Shown: one piece after another, positions 46,984 to 59,500 of the stretch
Layout of the letters: every line of letters begins with the position of its first letter
How positions within the stretch are numbered: position 1 is the first letter of the stretch
Origin: Caprella mutica
Lineage: Eukaryota > Arthropoda > Malacostraca > Amphipoda > Caprellidae
DNA length: 64,000 nt
Direction: 5' to 3'
Assembly (NCBI GenBank): GCA_947561585.1
Contig: CANNZV010000253.1
Location: forward strand, 124,001-188,000
Translations under genes and position numbers: made by a program
Notes under the pieces: model-generated
Databases searched by the model: none
What the model was told of the DNA's origin: nothing
Seen by the model: only the letters and a program-made list of their open reading frames with translations

Positions 46984-49900
46984 GTAAATAAAACCTTTGC
47001 TGTAGATATATCCCATACTGTAAATAGATCCCATACTGTAAATAGATCCTTTTCTGTAGATAGATCTTTTGCTGTAGAAAGATCCTCTGCTGTAGAAAGA
47101 TCTTCTTCTGTAAATAGATTCTTCGCTTTAGATAAATCCCTTGCTGTTGACAGATCTTTCGCTGTAGAAAGATCCTTTGTGAAAGATAGATTCTTTGCTG
47201 TAGATATATCCTTAGCTGTAGATAGATCCTTTGCTGTAGATTTATCCTTTGCTGTAGATCGATCCTTCGCTGTAAATAGATCTTTCGCTGTAGATTGATT
47301 CTTCGCTGCAAAAGGATCCCCTGCTGTAGTTAGATCCTTTGCTATAGATAGATCCTATGCTGTAGATAGATCCCTTGATGTAGATAGATTCTTTTCTGTA
47401 GATTGATCTTTCGCTCTAAATAGATCCCTTACTGTAGATAGGTCCTTTGCTGTAGATAAATCTTTTGATGTGGATAGATACTTTGCTGTAGATAGATACT
47501 TTGCTGTAGATAGATCCTTTTTTGTAGATAGATCCTTTGCTGTAAATGGATCTTTTGGCTGTATAGAGTTCCTTTACCGTAGATATATCCTCTGCTGTAG
47601 ATTGATTATTTGCTGTAGATAAATTCTTTGCTGTAGATAGATCCTTTGCTGTAGATAGATCACTTATTGTAGATAGATCTTTTGCTGTAGATAGATACTA
47701 TGCTGTAGAAAGATCCTTTGTTGAAGATAGATCCTTTGCTGTAGATAGATCCTTTGCTGTAGGTAGATCCTTTGCTGTAAATAGATCCCTTGTTGTAGAT
47801 AAATCCTTTTGCTGTTGATAGAACCTTGGCTATAGATAGATCCTTAGCTGTTGATAAAACCTTTGCTGTATAAAGATCCCATACTGTAAATAGATCCTTT
47901 GCTGTAGGTAGATCCTTTGCTGTAAATAGATCCCTTGCTGTAGATATTTCCTTTTGCTGGAGATAGAACATTGGCTATAGGTAGATCTTTTACTGTAGAA
48001 AGATCACTTAATGTAAATAGATCCTTTGCTGTAGATAGATCCTATGCTGTAGAAAGATCCTTTGCTGTAAATAGATCCTTTGCTATAGATTGATTCTTTG
48101 CTGTAGATAGATCCCATATTGTAGATGGATATTTTGCTAAAGATAGATCTTTCACTGTAGATAGATCCTTCGCTGTAGATAGATCCCTTGCTGTAGATTG
48201 ATCATCTAATGTAGATAGATCCTTTACTGTAGATAGATCCTTTGCTGTAGATATATCCTTTCCTGTAGATAGATCCTTTGCTGTAGATAATTTTTTTGTT
48301 GTAGATAGATCCCTTGCTGTAGATAAATCCTTTACTGAAGATAGATTCTTTGCTGTTGATAGATCCTTTGCTGTAGATAGATCAATTGCTGTAGATAGAT
48401 CCTTTGCTGTAGATAGCTCCTTTACTATAGATAGATTCTTTGCTGTGATAGATCTTTTGCTGTAGATAGCTCCTTTACTGTAGACAGATTCTTTGCTGTG
48501 ATAGATCCTTTGCTGTAGATAGCTCCTTTACTGTAAATAGATTCTTTGCTGTAGATAGATTCTTTTTTGTAGATAGATCCTTTGTTGTAGACAGATCTTT
48601 TGCAGTAGAAAGATCCTTTACTGTAGATAGATCCTTTGCTGTATATGGATCATTTGCTTTAGATGGATACTTTGCTGTAGATAAATCTTTTGTTGTAGAT
48701 AGATCCTTTGCTGTAGATAAATCCTTTGCTGTAGAGAGATCTTTTGCTGTAGATAGATCCTTTGCTGTTGATAGATCCTTAACTGTAGATAGATCCTTCT
48801 CTGTTGATAGATCCTTTTCTGTATATAGATCCTTTACTGTAGATAAAACCTTTGCTGAAGATAGATCCCAAACTGTAAATAGATCCTTTGCTGTAGGTAG
48901 ATCCTTTGCTGTAGATAGATCCTTTGCTGTATGTAGATCGTTTGCTGTAGATAGATCCTTTGCTGTAGATAGATCCTTTGCTGTAGATAAATCCTTTTCA
49001 GTAGATGTATCCTATGCAGTAGATAGATCTTTTACTGAACATAGATCCTTTGCTGTGGATAGATTATTTGCTGTAGATAGATTCTTTGCTGTAGAAGGAT
49101 CCCTTGCTGTAGATGGACCCCATGCTGTAGATGGATCCCTTGCTATAGATATATCATTTACTGTTGATAGATCCTTTGCTGTAGATTGATCCTTTGCTGC
49201 ATATTGATCCTTTGCTGTAGATAGATCCTTTGCTGAAGATAGATTCTTTGTTGAAGATAGATTCTTTGCTGAAGATTGATTCTTTTTTGTAGATAGATCC
49301 TTTGCTGTAGACATATCCTTTGCATTAGATAGATCCTTTACTGTAGATAGATCCTTTGTTGTAGATGGATCATTTTCTGTTGATAGATCCTTTGCTGTAA
49401 ATAAATCGTTTGTTGTAGATAGATCCTTTGTTGTAGATAGAGCCTTTACAGTTGATAGACTGTAGATAAATCCTTTTGCTGTAGATAGAACATTGGCTAT
49501 AGATAGATCCTTTACTGTAGAAAGATCACTTATTGTAGATAGATCCTTTGCTGTAGATAGATCCTATGCTGTAGAAAGATCCTTTGCTGTAGTTAGATCC
49601 TTTGCTGTAGATTGATCATCTAATGTAGATAGATCCTTTACTGTAGATAGATCTTTTGCTGTAGATATATCCTTTCCTGTAGATAGATCCTTTGCTGTAG
49701 ATAAATTTTTTGTTGTAGGTAGATCCCTTGCTGTAGATAGATCCTTTACTGAAGATAGATTCTTTGCTGTTGATAGATCTTTTGCTGTAGATAGATCCTT
49801 TGATGTAGATAGATCCTTTGCAGTATATAGATCTATTACTCTAGATAGATCCTTTGCTGTGGATAGATTCTTTGCTGTAGATAGATCCTTTGCTGTAGAT

Positions 49901-52900
49901 AAATTGTTTGTTGTAGATAGATCCTTTGCTGTAGATAGATCCTTCACTGAAGATAGATCCTTTGCTGTAGATAGATCCTCTGCTGTAGATAGATCCTTTA
50001 CTGTAGATAGCTTCTTTACTGTAGATAGATTCTTTGCTGTGATAGATCCTTTGCTGTAGATAGCTCCTTTACTGTAGATAGATTCTTTGCTGTAGATAGA
50101 TTCTTTGTTGTAGATAGATCCTTCGCTGTAAACAGATCTTTTGCAGTAGAAAGATCCTTTACTGTAGATAGATCTTTTGCTGTAGATGGATCATTTGCTT
50201 TGGATAGATACTTTGCTGTAGATAAATCTTTTGTTGTAGATAGATCCTTTGCTGTAGATAAATCCTTTGCTGTAGAGAGATCTTTTGCTGTAGATAGATC
50301 CTTTGCTGTTGATAGATCCTTAACTGTAGATGGATCCTTTTCTGTAGATAGTTCCTTTACTGTAAATAGATCCTTTGCTGTAGGTAGATCCTTTGCTGTA
50401 AATAGATCCCTCGCCGTAGATAGATCCTTTTCTGTAGATAGATCCTTTGCTGTATATAGAACCTTCGCTGTAGATAGATCCTTTTCTGTAGATAGATCCT
50501 TTTCTGTATATAGATCCTTTACTGTAGATAAAACCTTTACTGTAGATAGATCCTTTGCTGTAGATAGATCCTTTGCTGTAGATAGATCCTTTGCTGTAGA
50601 TAGCTCCTCTACTGTAGATAGATCCTTTGCTGTAGATAGATCCTTTGCTGTAGATAGAACTTTTGATGTAATAAGATCTTTTGCTGTAGATAGATCTTTT
50701 AGTGCTGACAGATCCTTAACTGTAGATGGATCCTTTGCTGTATATAGTTCCTTTACTGTTGATAGATCCCTTGCTGTAGATTGATCCTTTGCTGTAGATT
50801 GATCCCTTGCTGTAAATAGATCCTTTGCTGAACATAGATTCTTTGCTGAACATAGATTCTTTGTTGTAGATAGATCCTTTTCTGTATATAGATCCTTTAC
50901 TGTAGATAAAACCTTTACTGTAGATAGATCCTTTGCTGTAGATAGATCCTTTGCTGTAGATAGATCCTTTGCTGTAGATAGCTCCTCTACTGTAGATAGA
51001 TCCTTTGCTGTAGATAGAGCCTTTACAGTTGATAGACTGTAGATAAATCCTTTTGCTGTAGATAGAACATTGACTATAGTTAGATCCTTTACTGTAGAAA
51101 GATCACTTATTGTAGATAGATCCATTGCTGTAGATAGATCCTATGCTGTAGAAAGATCCTTTGCTGTAGTTAGATCCTTTGCTGTAGATTGATTCTTTGC
51201 TGTAGATAGATCCCATATTGTAGATGGATATTTTGCTGAAGATAGATCCTTTACTGTAGATAGATCCTTTGCTGTAGATAGATCCCTTGCTGTAGATTGA
51301 TCATCTAATGTAGATAGATCCTTTACTGTAGATAGATCCTTTGCTGTAGATATATCCTTTCCTGTAGATAGATCCTTTGCTGTAGATAAATTTTTTGTTT
51401 TAGGTAGATCCCTTGCTGTAGATAGATCCTTTACTGAAGATAGATTCTTTGCTGTTGATAGATCTTTTGCTGTAGATAGATCCTTTGCTGTAGATAGATC
51501 CTTTGCAGTATATAGATCTATTACTCTAGATAGATCCTTTGCTGTAGATAGATTCTTTGCTGTAGATAGATCCTTTGCTGTAGATAAATTGTTTGTTGTA
51601 GATAGATCCTTTACTGTAGATAGATCCTTTACTGAAGATAGATCCTTTGCTGTAGATAGATCCTCTGCTGTAGATAGATCCTTTACTGTAGATAGCTCCT
51701 TTACTGTAGATAGATTCTTTGCTGTGATAGATCTTTTGCTGTAGATAGCTCCTTCACTGTAGATAGATTCTTTGCTGTAGATAGATTCTTTGTTGTAGAT
51801 AGATCCTTTGCTGTAAACAGATCTTTTGCAGTAGAAAGATCCTTTACTGTAGATAGATCTTTTGCTGTAGATGGATCATTTGCTTTGGATAGATACTTTG
51901 CTGTAGATAAATCTTTTGTTGTAGATAGATCCTTTGCTGTAGATAAATCCTTTGCTGTAGAGAGATCTTTTGCTGTAGATAGATCCTTTGCTGTTGATAG
52001 ATCCTTAACTGTAGATGGATCCTTTTCTGTAGATAGTTCCTTTACTGTAAATAGATCCTTTGCTGTAGGTAGATCCTTTGCTGTAAATAGATCCCTCGCC
52101 GTAGATAGATGTTTTTCTGTAGATAGATCCTTTGCTGTATATAGAACCTTCGCTGTAAATAGATCCTTTTCTGTAGATAGATCCTTTTCTGTATATAGAT
52201 CTTTTACTGTAGATAAAACCTTTACTGTAGATAGATCCTTTGCTGTAGATAAATCCTTTGCTGTAGATAGATCTTTTGCTGTAGATAGCTTCTCTACTGT
52301 AGATAGATCCTTTGCTGTAGATAGATCCTTTGCTGTAGATAGAACTTTTGCTGTAAATAGATCTTTTGCTGTAGATAGATCTTTTAGTGCTGACAGATCC
52401 TTAACTGTAGATGGATCCTTTGCTGTATATAGTTCCTTTACTGTTGATAGATCCTTTGCTGTAGATTGATCCTTTGCTGTAGATTGATCCCTTGCTGTAA
52501 ATAGATCCTTTGCTGAACATAGATTCTTTGCTGAACATAGATTCTTTGTTGTAGATAGATCCTTTGCTGTAGACAAATCCTTTGCATTAGATAGATCCTT
52601 TACTGTAGATTGATCCTTTGCTGTAGATGGATCATTTTCTGTAGATAGATCCTTTGCTGTAGATAAATCGTTTGTTGTAGATAGATCCTTTGTTGTAGAT
52701 AGAGCCTTTACTGTTGATAGATCCTCTGCTGTAGATAGATCCTTAGCTTTATATAGATCCTTCGCTGTAGATAGATTTAAGATCCTTTGCTGTAAATAAA
52801 TAATTAAATCCCTTGCCGTATATAGATCCCTTTCCGTAGATAGATCCATTGCTGTAGATAGATCCTTTGCTGTGGATATATCCTTCGCTGCAGATAGAAC

Positions 52901-55667
52901 CTTTCGTGTAAAATGATCCTTTTCTGTAGATAGATCCTTTAGATCATTTTCTGTAGATAGATCCATTACTGTAGATAAAACCTTTACTGTAGAAAGATCC
53001 CATACTGTAAATAGATCCTTTGTTGTAGGTTGATCCTTTACTGTAAATAGATCCCTTGCTGTAGATAAATCCTTTTGCTGGAGATAGAACATTGGCTATA
53101 GATAGATCTTTTACTGTAGAAAGATCACTTAATGTAGATAGATCCTTTGCTGTAGATAGATCCTATGCTGTAGAAAGATCCTTTGCTGTAAATAGATCCT
53201 TTGCTATAGATTGATTCTTTGCTGTAGATAGATCCCATATTGTAGATGGATATTTTGCTAAAGATAGATCCTTCACTGTAGATAGATCCTTTGCTGTAGA
53301 TAGATCCCTTGCTGTAGATTGATCATCTAATGTAGATAGATCCTTTACTGTAGATAGATCAATTGCTGTAGATATATCCTTTCCTGTAGATAGATCCTTT
53401 GCTGTAGATAAATTTTTTGTTGTAGATAGATCCCTTGCTGTAGATAAATCCTTTACTGAAGATAGATTCTTTGCTGTTGATAGATCCTTTGCTGTAGATA
53501 GATCCATTGCTGTAGATAGATCCTTTGCAGTAGATAGATCCTTTGCTGAAGATAGATCCTTTGCTGTAGATAGATCCTCTGCTGTAGATAAATCCTTTGC
53601 TGTAGATAGCTCCTTTACTGTAGATAGATTCTTTGCTGTGATAGATCTTTTGCTGTAGATAGCTCCTTTACTGTAGACAGATTCTTTGCTGTGATAGATC
53701 CTTTGCTGTAGATAGCTCCTTTACTGTAAATGGATTCTTTGCTGTAGATAGATCTTTTGCTGTAGATAGATCTTTTAGTGCTGACAGATCCTTAACTGTA
53801 GATGGATCCTTTGCTGTATATAGTTCCTTTACTGTTGATAGATCCCTTGCTGTAAATAGATCCTTTGCTGAACATAGATTCTTTGCTGAACATAGATTCT
53901 TTGTTGTAGATAGATCCTTTTCTGTATATAGATCCTTTACTGTAGATAAAACCTTTACTGTAGATAGATCCTTTGCTGTAGATAGATCCTTTGCTGTAGA
54001 TAGATCCTTTGCTGTAGATAGCTCCTCTACTGTAGATAGATCCTTTGCTGTAGATAGAGCCTTTACAGTTGATAGACTGTAGATAAATCCTTTTGCTGTA
54101 GATAGAACATTGGCTATAGTTAGATCCTTTACTGTAGAAAGATCACTTATTGTAGATAGATCCATTGCTGTAGATAGATCCTATGCTGTAGAAAGATCCT
54201 TTGCTGTAGTTAGATCCTTTGCTGTAGATTGATTCTTTGCTGTAGATAGATCCCATATTGTAGATGGATATTTTGCTGAAGATAGATCCTTTACTGTAGA
54301 TAGATCCTTTGCTGTAGATAGATCCCTTGCTGTAGATTGATCATCTAATGTAGATAGATCCTTTACTGTAGATAGATCCTTTGCTGTAGATATATCCTTT
54401 CCTGTAGATAGATCCTTTGCTGTAGATAAATTTTTTGTTGTAGGTAGATCCCTTGCTGTAGATAGATCCTTTACTGAAGATAGATTCTTTGCTGTTGATA
54501 GATCTTTTGCTGTAGATAGATCCTTTGCTGTAGATAGATCCTTTGCAGTATATAGATCTATTACTCTAGATAGATCCTTTGCTGTAGATAGATTCTTTGC
54601 TGTAGATAGATCCTTTGCTGTAGATAAATTGTTTGTTGTAGATAGATCCTTTGCTGTAGATAGATCCTTTACTGAAGATAGATCCTTTGCTGTAGATAGA
54701 TCCTCTGCTGTAGATAGATCCTTTACTGTAGATAGCTCCTTTACTGTAGATAGATTCTTTGCTGTGATAGATCCTTTGCTGTAGATAGCTCCTTTACTGT
54801 AGATAGATTCTTTGCTGTAGATAGATTCTTTGTTGTAGATAGATCCTTTGCTGTAAACAGATCTTTTGCAGTAGAAAGATCCTTTACTGTAGATAGATCT
54901 TTTGCTGTAGATGGATCATTTGCTTTGGATAGATACTTTGCTGTAGATAAATCTTTTGTTGTAGATAGATCCTTTGCTGTAGATAAATCCTTTGCTGTAG
55001 AGAGATCTTTTGCTGTGGATAGATCCTTTGCTGTTGATAGATCCTTAACTGTAGATGGATCCTTTTCTGTAGATAGTTCATTTACTGTAAATAGATCCTT
55101 TGCTGTAGGTAGATCCTTTGCTGTAAATAGATCCCTCGCCGTAGATAGATCCTTTTCTGTAGATAGAGCCTTTGCTGTATATAGAACCTTCGCTGTAAAT
55201 AGATCCTTTTCTGTAGATAGATCCTTTTCTGTATATAGATCTTTTACTGTAGATAAAATCTTTACTGTAGATAGATCCTTTGCTGTAGATAGATCCTTTG
55301 CTGTAGATAGATCCTTTGCTGTAGATAGCTTCTCTACTGTAGATAGATCCTTTGCTGTAGATAGATCCTTTGCTGTAGATAGAACTTTTGCTGTAAATAG
55401 ATCTTTTGCTGTAGATAGATCTTTTAGTGCTGACAGATCCTTAACTGTAGATGAATCCTTTGCTGTATATAGTTCCTTTACTGTTGATAGATCCTTTGCT
55501 GTAGATTGATCCTTTGCTGTAGATTGATCCCTTGCTGTAAATAGATCCTTTGCTGAACATAGATTCTTTGCTGAACATAGATTCTTTGTTGTAGATAGAT
55601 CCTTTGCTGTAGACAGATCCTTTGCATTAGATGGATCCTTTACTGTAGATTGATCCTTTGCTGTAGA
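46984..55667. repeat. Large duplicated satellite block C
   Basis: Collinear with block A (34290-42505). The left junction near 46981 joins a GCTGACAGATCCTTAACTG unit to GTAAATAAAACC, a combination not seen in A. The first ~3.7 kb is the second tandem copy of the B-type unit. The rest carries the ~3.04-kb HOR units. Confidence 0.85.
51141..54180. repeat. 3,040-bp HOR unit 1
   Basis: From the CTATGCTGTAGAAAG variant at 51141 to the next at 54181. The spacer landmark at 52793 is exactly 3,040 bp from that in unit 2 (55833). All rare variants occur in the same order as in unit 2. Confidence 0.87.
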
Positions 55668-57100
55668 TGGATCATTTTCTGTAGATAGATCCTTTGCTGT
55701 AGATAAATCGTTTGTTGTAGATAGATCCTTTGTTGTAGATAGAGCCTTTACTGTTGATAGATCCTTTGCTGTAGATAGATCCTTAGCTTTATATAGATCC
55801 TTCGCTGTAGATAGATTTAAGATCCTTAGCTGTAAATAAATAATTAAATCCTTTGCCGTATATAGATCCCTTTCCGTAGATAGATCCATTGCTGTAGATA
55901 GATCCTTTGCTGTGGATATATCCTTCGCTTCAGATAGAACCTTTCGTGTAAAATGATCCTTTTCTGTAGATAGATCCTTTAGATCATTTTCTGTAGATAG
56001 ATCCATTACTGTAGATAAAACCTTTACTGTAGAAAGATCCCATACTGTAAATAGATCCTTTGTTGTAGGTAGATCCTTTACTGTAAATAGATCCCTTGCT
56101 GTAGATAAATCCTTTTGCTGGAGATAGAACATTGGCTATAGATAGATCTTTTACTGTAGAAAGATCACTTAATGTAGATAGATCCTTTGCTGTAGATAGA
56201 TCCTATGCTGTAGAAAGATCCTTTGCTGTAAATAGATCCTTTGCTATAGATTGATTCTTTGCTGTAGATAGATCCCATATTGTAGATGGATATTTTGCTA
56301 AAGATAGATCCTTCACTGTAGATAGATCCTTTGCTGTAGATAGATCCCTTGCTGTAGATTGATCATCTAATGTAGATAGATCCTTTACTGTAGATAGATC
56401 CTTTGCTGTAGATATATCCTTTCCTGTAGATAGATCCTTTGCTGTAGATAAATTTTTTGTTGTAGATAGATCCCATGCTGTAGATAAATCCTTTACTGAA
56501 GATAGATTCTTTGCTGTTGATAGATCCTTTGCTGTAGATAGATCCATTGCTGTAGATAGATCCTTTGCAGTAGATAGATCCTTTGCTGAAGATAGATCCT
56601 TTGCTGTAGATAGATCCTCTGCTGTAGATAAATCCTTTGCTGTAGATAGCTCCTTTACTGTAGATAGATTCTTTGCTGTGATAGATCTTTTGCTGTAGAT
56701 AGCTCCTTTACTGTAGACAGATTCTTTGCTGTGATAGATCCTTTGCTGTAGATAGCTCCTTTACTGTAAATAGATTCTTTGCTGTAGATAGATCTTTTGC
56801 TGTAGATAGATCTTTTAGTGCTGACAGATCCTTAACTGTAGATGGATCCTTTGCTGTATATAGTTCCTTTACTGTTGATAGATCCCTTGCTGTAGATTGA
56901 TCCTTTGCTGTAGATTGATCCCTTGCTGAACATAGATTCTTTGTTGTAGATAGATCCTTTTCTGTATATAGATCCTTTACTGTAGATAAAACCTTTACTG
57001 TAGATAGATCCTTTGCTGTAGATAGATCTTTTGCTGTAGATAGATCCTCTGCTGTAGATAGCTCCTCTACTGTAGATAGATCCTTTGCTGTAGATAGATC
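54181..57100. repeat. ~3.04-kb HOR unit 2 (2,920 bp)
   Basis: Tandem with units 1 and 3. It is shorter than unit 1 mainly because of losses near 56900-57080. Spacer landmark at 55833. Confidence 0.85.
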
Positions 57101-59500
57101 CTATGCTGTAGAAAGATCCTTTGCTGTAGTTAGATCCTTTGCTGTAGATTGATTCTTTGCTGTAGATAGATCCCATATTGTAGATGGATATTTTGCTGAA
57201 GATAGTTCCTTTACTGTAGATAGATCCTTTGCTGTAGATAGATCCCTTGCTGTAGATTGATCATCTAATGTAGATAGATCCTTTACTGTAGATAGATCCT
57301 TTGCTGTAGATATATCCTTTCCTGTAGATTGATCATTTGCTGTAGATAAATTTTTTGTTGTAGGTAGATCCCTTGCTGTAGATAGATCCTTTACTGAAGA
57401 TAGATTCTTTGCTGTTGATAGATCTTTTGCTGTAGATAGATCCTTAGCTGTAGATAGATCCTTTGCAGTATATAGATCTATTACTCTAGATAGATCCTTT
57501 GCTGTAGATAGATTCTTTGCTGTAGATAGATCCTTTGCTGTAGATAAATTGTTTGTTGTAGATAGATCCTTTGCTGTAGATAGATCCTTTACTGAAGATA
57601 GATCCTTTGCTGTAGATAGATCCTCTGCTGTAGATAAATCCTTTACTGTAGATAGCTCCTTTACTGTAGATAGATTCTTTGCTGTGATATATCCTTTGCT
57701 GTAGATAGCTCCTTTACTGTAGATAGATTCTTTGCTGTAGATAGATTCTTTGTTGTAGATAGATCCTTTGCTGTAAACAGATCTTTTGCAGTAGAAAGAT
57801 CCTTTACTGTAGATAGATCTTTTGCTGTAGATGGATCATTTGCTTTGGATAGATACTTTGCTGTAGATAAATCTTTTGTTGTAGATAGATCCTTTGCTGT
57901 AGATAAATCCTTTGCTGTAGAGAGATCTTTTGCTGTAGATAGATCCTTTGCTGTTGATAGATCCTTAACTGTAGATGGATCCTTTTCTGTATATAGTTCC
58001 TTTACTGTAAATAGATCCTTTGCTGTAGGTAGATCCTTTGCTGTAAATAGATCCCTCGCCGTAGATAGATCCTTTTCTGTAGATAGATCCTTTGCTGTAT
58101 ATAGAACCTTCGCTGTAAATAGATCCTTTTCTGTAGATAGATCCTTTTCTGTATATAGATCCTTTGCTGTAGATAGATCCTTTGCTTTAGATAGATCCTT
58201 TGCTGTAGATAAAACCTTTACTGTAGATAGATCCTTTGCTGTAGATAGATCCTTTGCTTTAGATAGATCCTTTGCTGTAGATAGCTTCTCTACTGTAGAT
58301 AGATCCTTAACTGTAGATGGATCCTTTGCTGTATATAGTTCCTTTACTGTTGATAGATCCTTTGCTGTAGATTGATCCTTTGCTGTAGATTGATCCCTTG
58401 CTGTGAATAGATCCTTTGCTGAACATAGATTCTTTGCTGAACATAGATTCTTTGTTGTAGATAGATCCTTTGCTGTAGACAGATCCTTTGCATTAGATAG
58501 ATCCTTTACTGTAGATTGATCCTTTGCTGTAGATGGATCATTTTCTGTAGATAGATCCTTTGCTGTAGATAAATCGTTTGTTGTAGATAGATCCTTTGTT
58601 GTAGATAGAGCCTTTACTGTTGATAGATCCTTTGCTGTAGATAGATCCTTAGCTTTATATAGATCCTTCGCTGTAGATAGATTTAAGATCCTTTGCTGTA
58701 AATAAATAATTAAATCCTTTGCCGTATATAGATCCCTTTCCGTAGATAGATCCATTGCTGTAGATAGATCCTTTGCTGTGGATATATCCTTCGCTGCAGA
58801 TAGAACCTTTCGTGTAAAATGATCCTTTTCTGTAGATAGATCCTTTAGATCATTTTCTGTAGATAGATCCATTACTGTAGATAAAACCTTTACTGTAGAA
58901 AGATCCCATACTGTAAATAGATCCTTTGTTGTAGGTAGATCCTTTACTGTAAATAGATCCCTTGCTGTAGATAAATCCTTTTGCTGGAGATAGAACATTG
59001 GCTATAGATAGATCTTTTTCTGTAGAAAGATCACTTAATGTAGATAGATCCTTTGCTGTAGATAGATCCTATGCTGTAGAAAGATCCTTTGCTGTAAATA
59101 GATTTTGCTAAAGATTGATTCTTTGCTGTAGAAAGATCCTTTGCTGTAAATAGATCCTTTGCTATAGATTGATTCTTTGCTGTAGATAGATCCCATATTG
59201 TAGATGGATATTTTGCTAAAGATAGATCCTTCACTGTAGATAGATCCTTTGCTGTAGATAGATCCCTTGCTGTAGATTGATCATCTAATGTAGATAGATC
59301 CTTTACTGTAGATAGATCCTTTGCTGTAGATATATCCTTTCCTGTAGATAGATCCTTCGCTGTAGATAAATTTTTTGTTGTAGATAGATCCCTTGCTGTA
59401 GATAAATCCTTTACTGAAGATAGATTCTTTGCTGTTGATAGATCCTTTGCTGTAGATAGATCCATTGCTGTAGATAGATCCTTTGCAGTAGATAGCTCCT
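57101..59500. repeat. ~3.04-kb HOR unit 3, 3' end diverging
   Basis: Offset to unit 2 is 2,920 bp, falling to 2,866 bp by the spacer landmark at 58699 (a 54-bp, three-unit step near 58150-58310). A short local duplication of GATTGATTC-type units lies at about 59095-59160. Beyond about 59490 the order changes to the 32-kb type. Confidence 0.8.

Noticed and set aside
46462..47298. 278-codon plus-strand VDRSFA-repeat ORF
   Set aside because: It crosses the block B/C junction near 46981, overlaps open minus-strand frames and has no non-repeat sequence. It is an accident of period 18 being divisible by 3.
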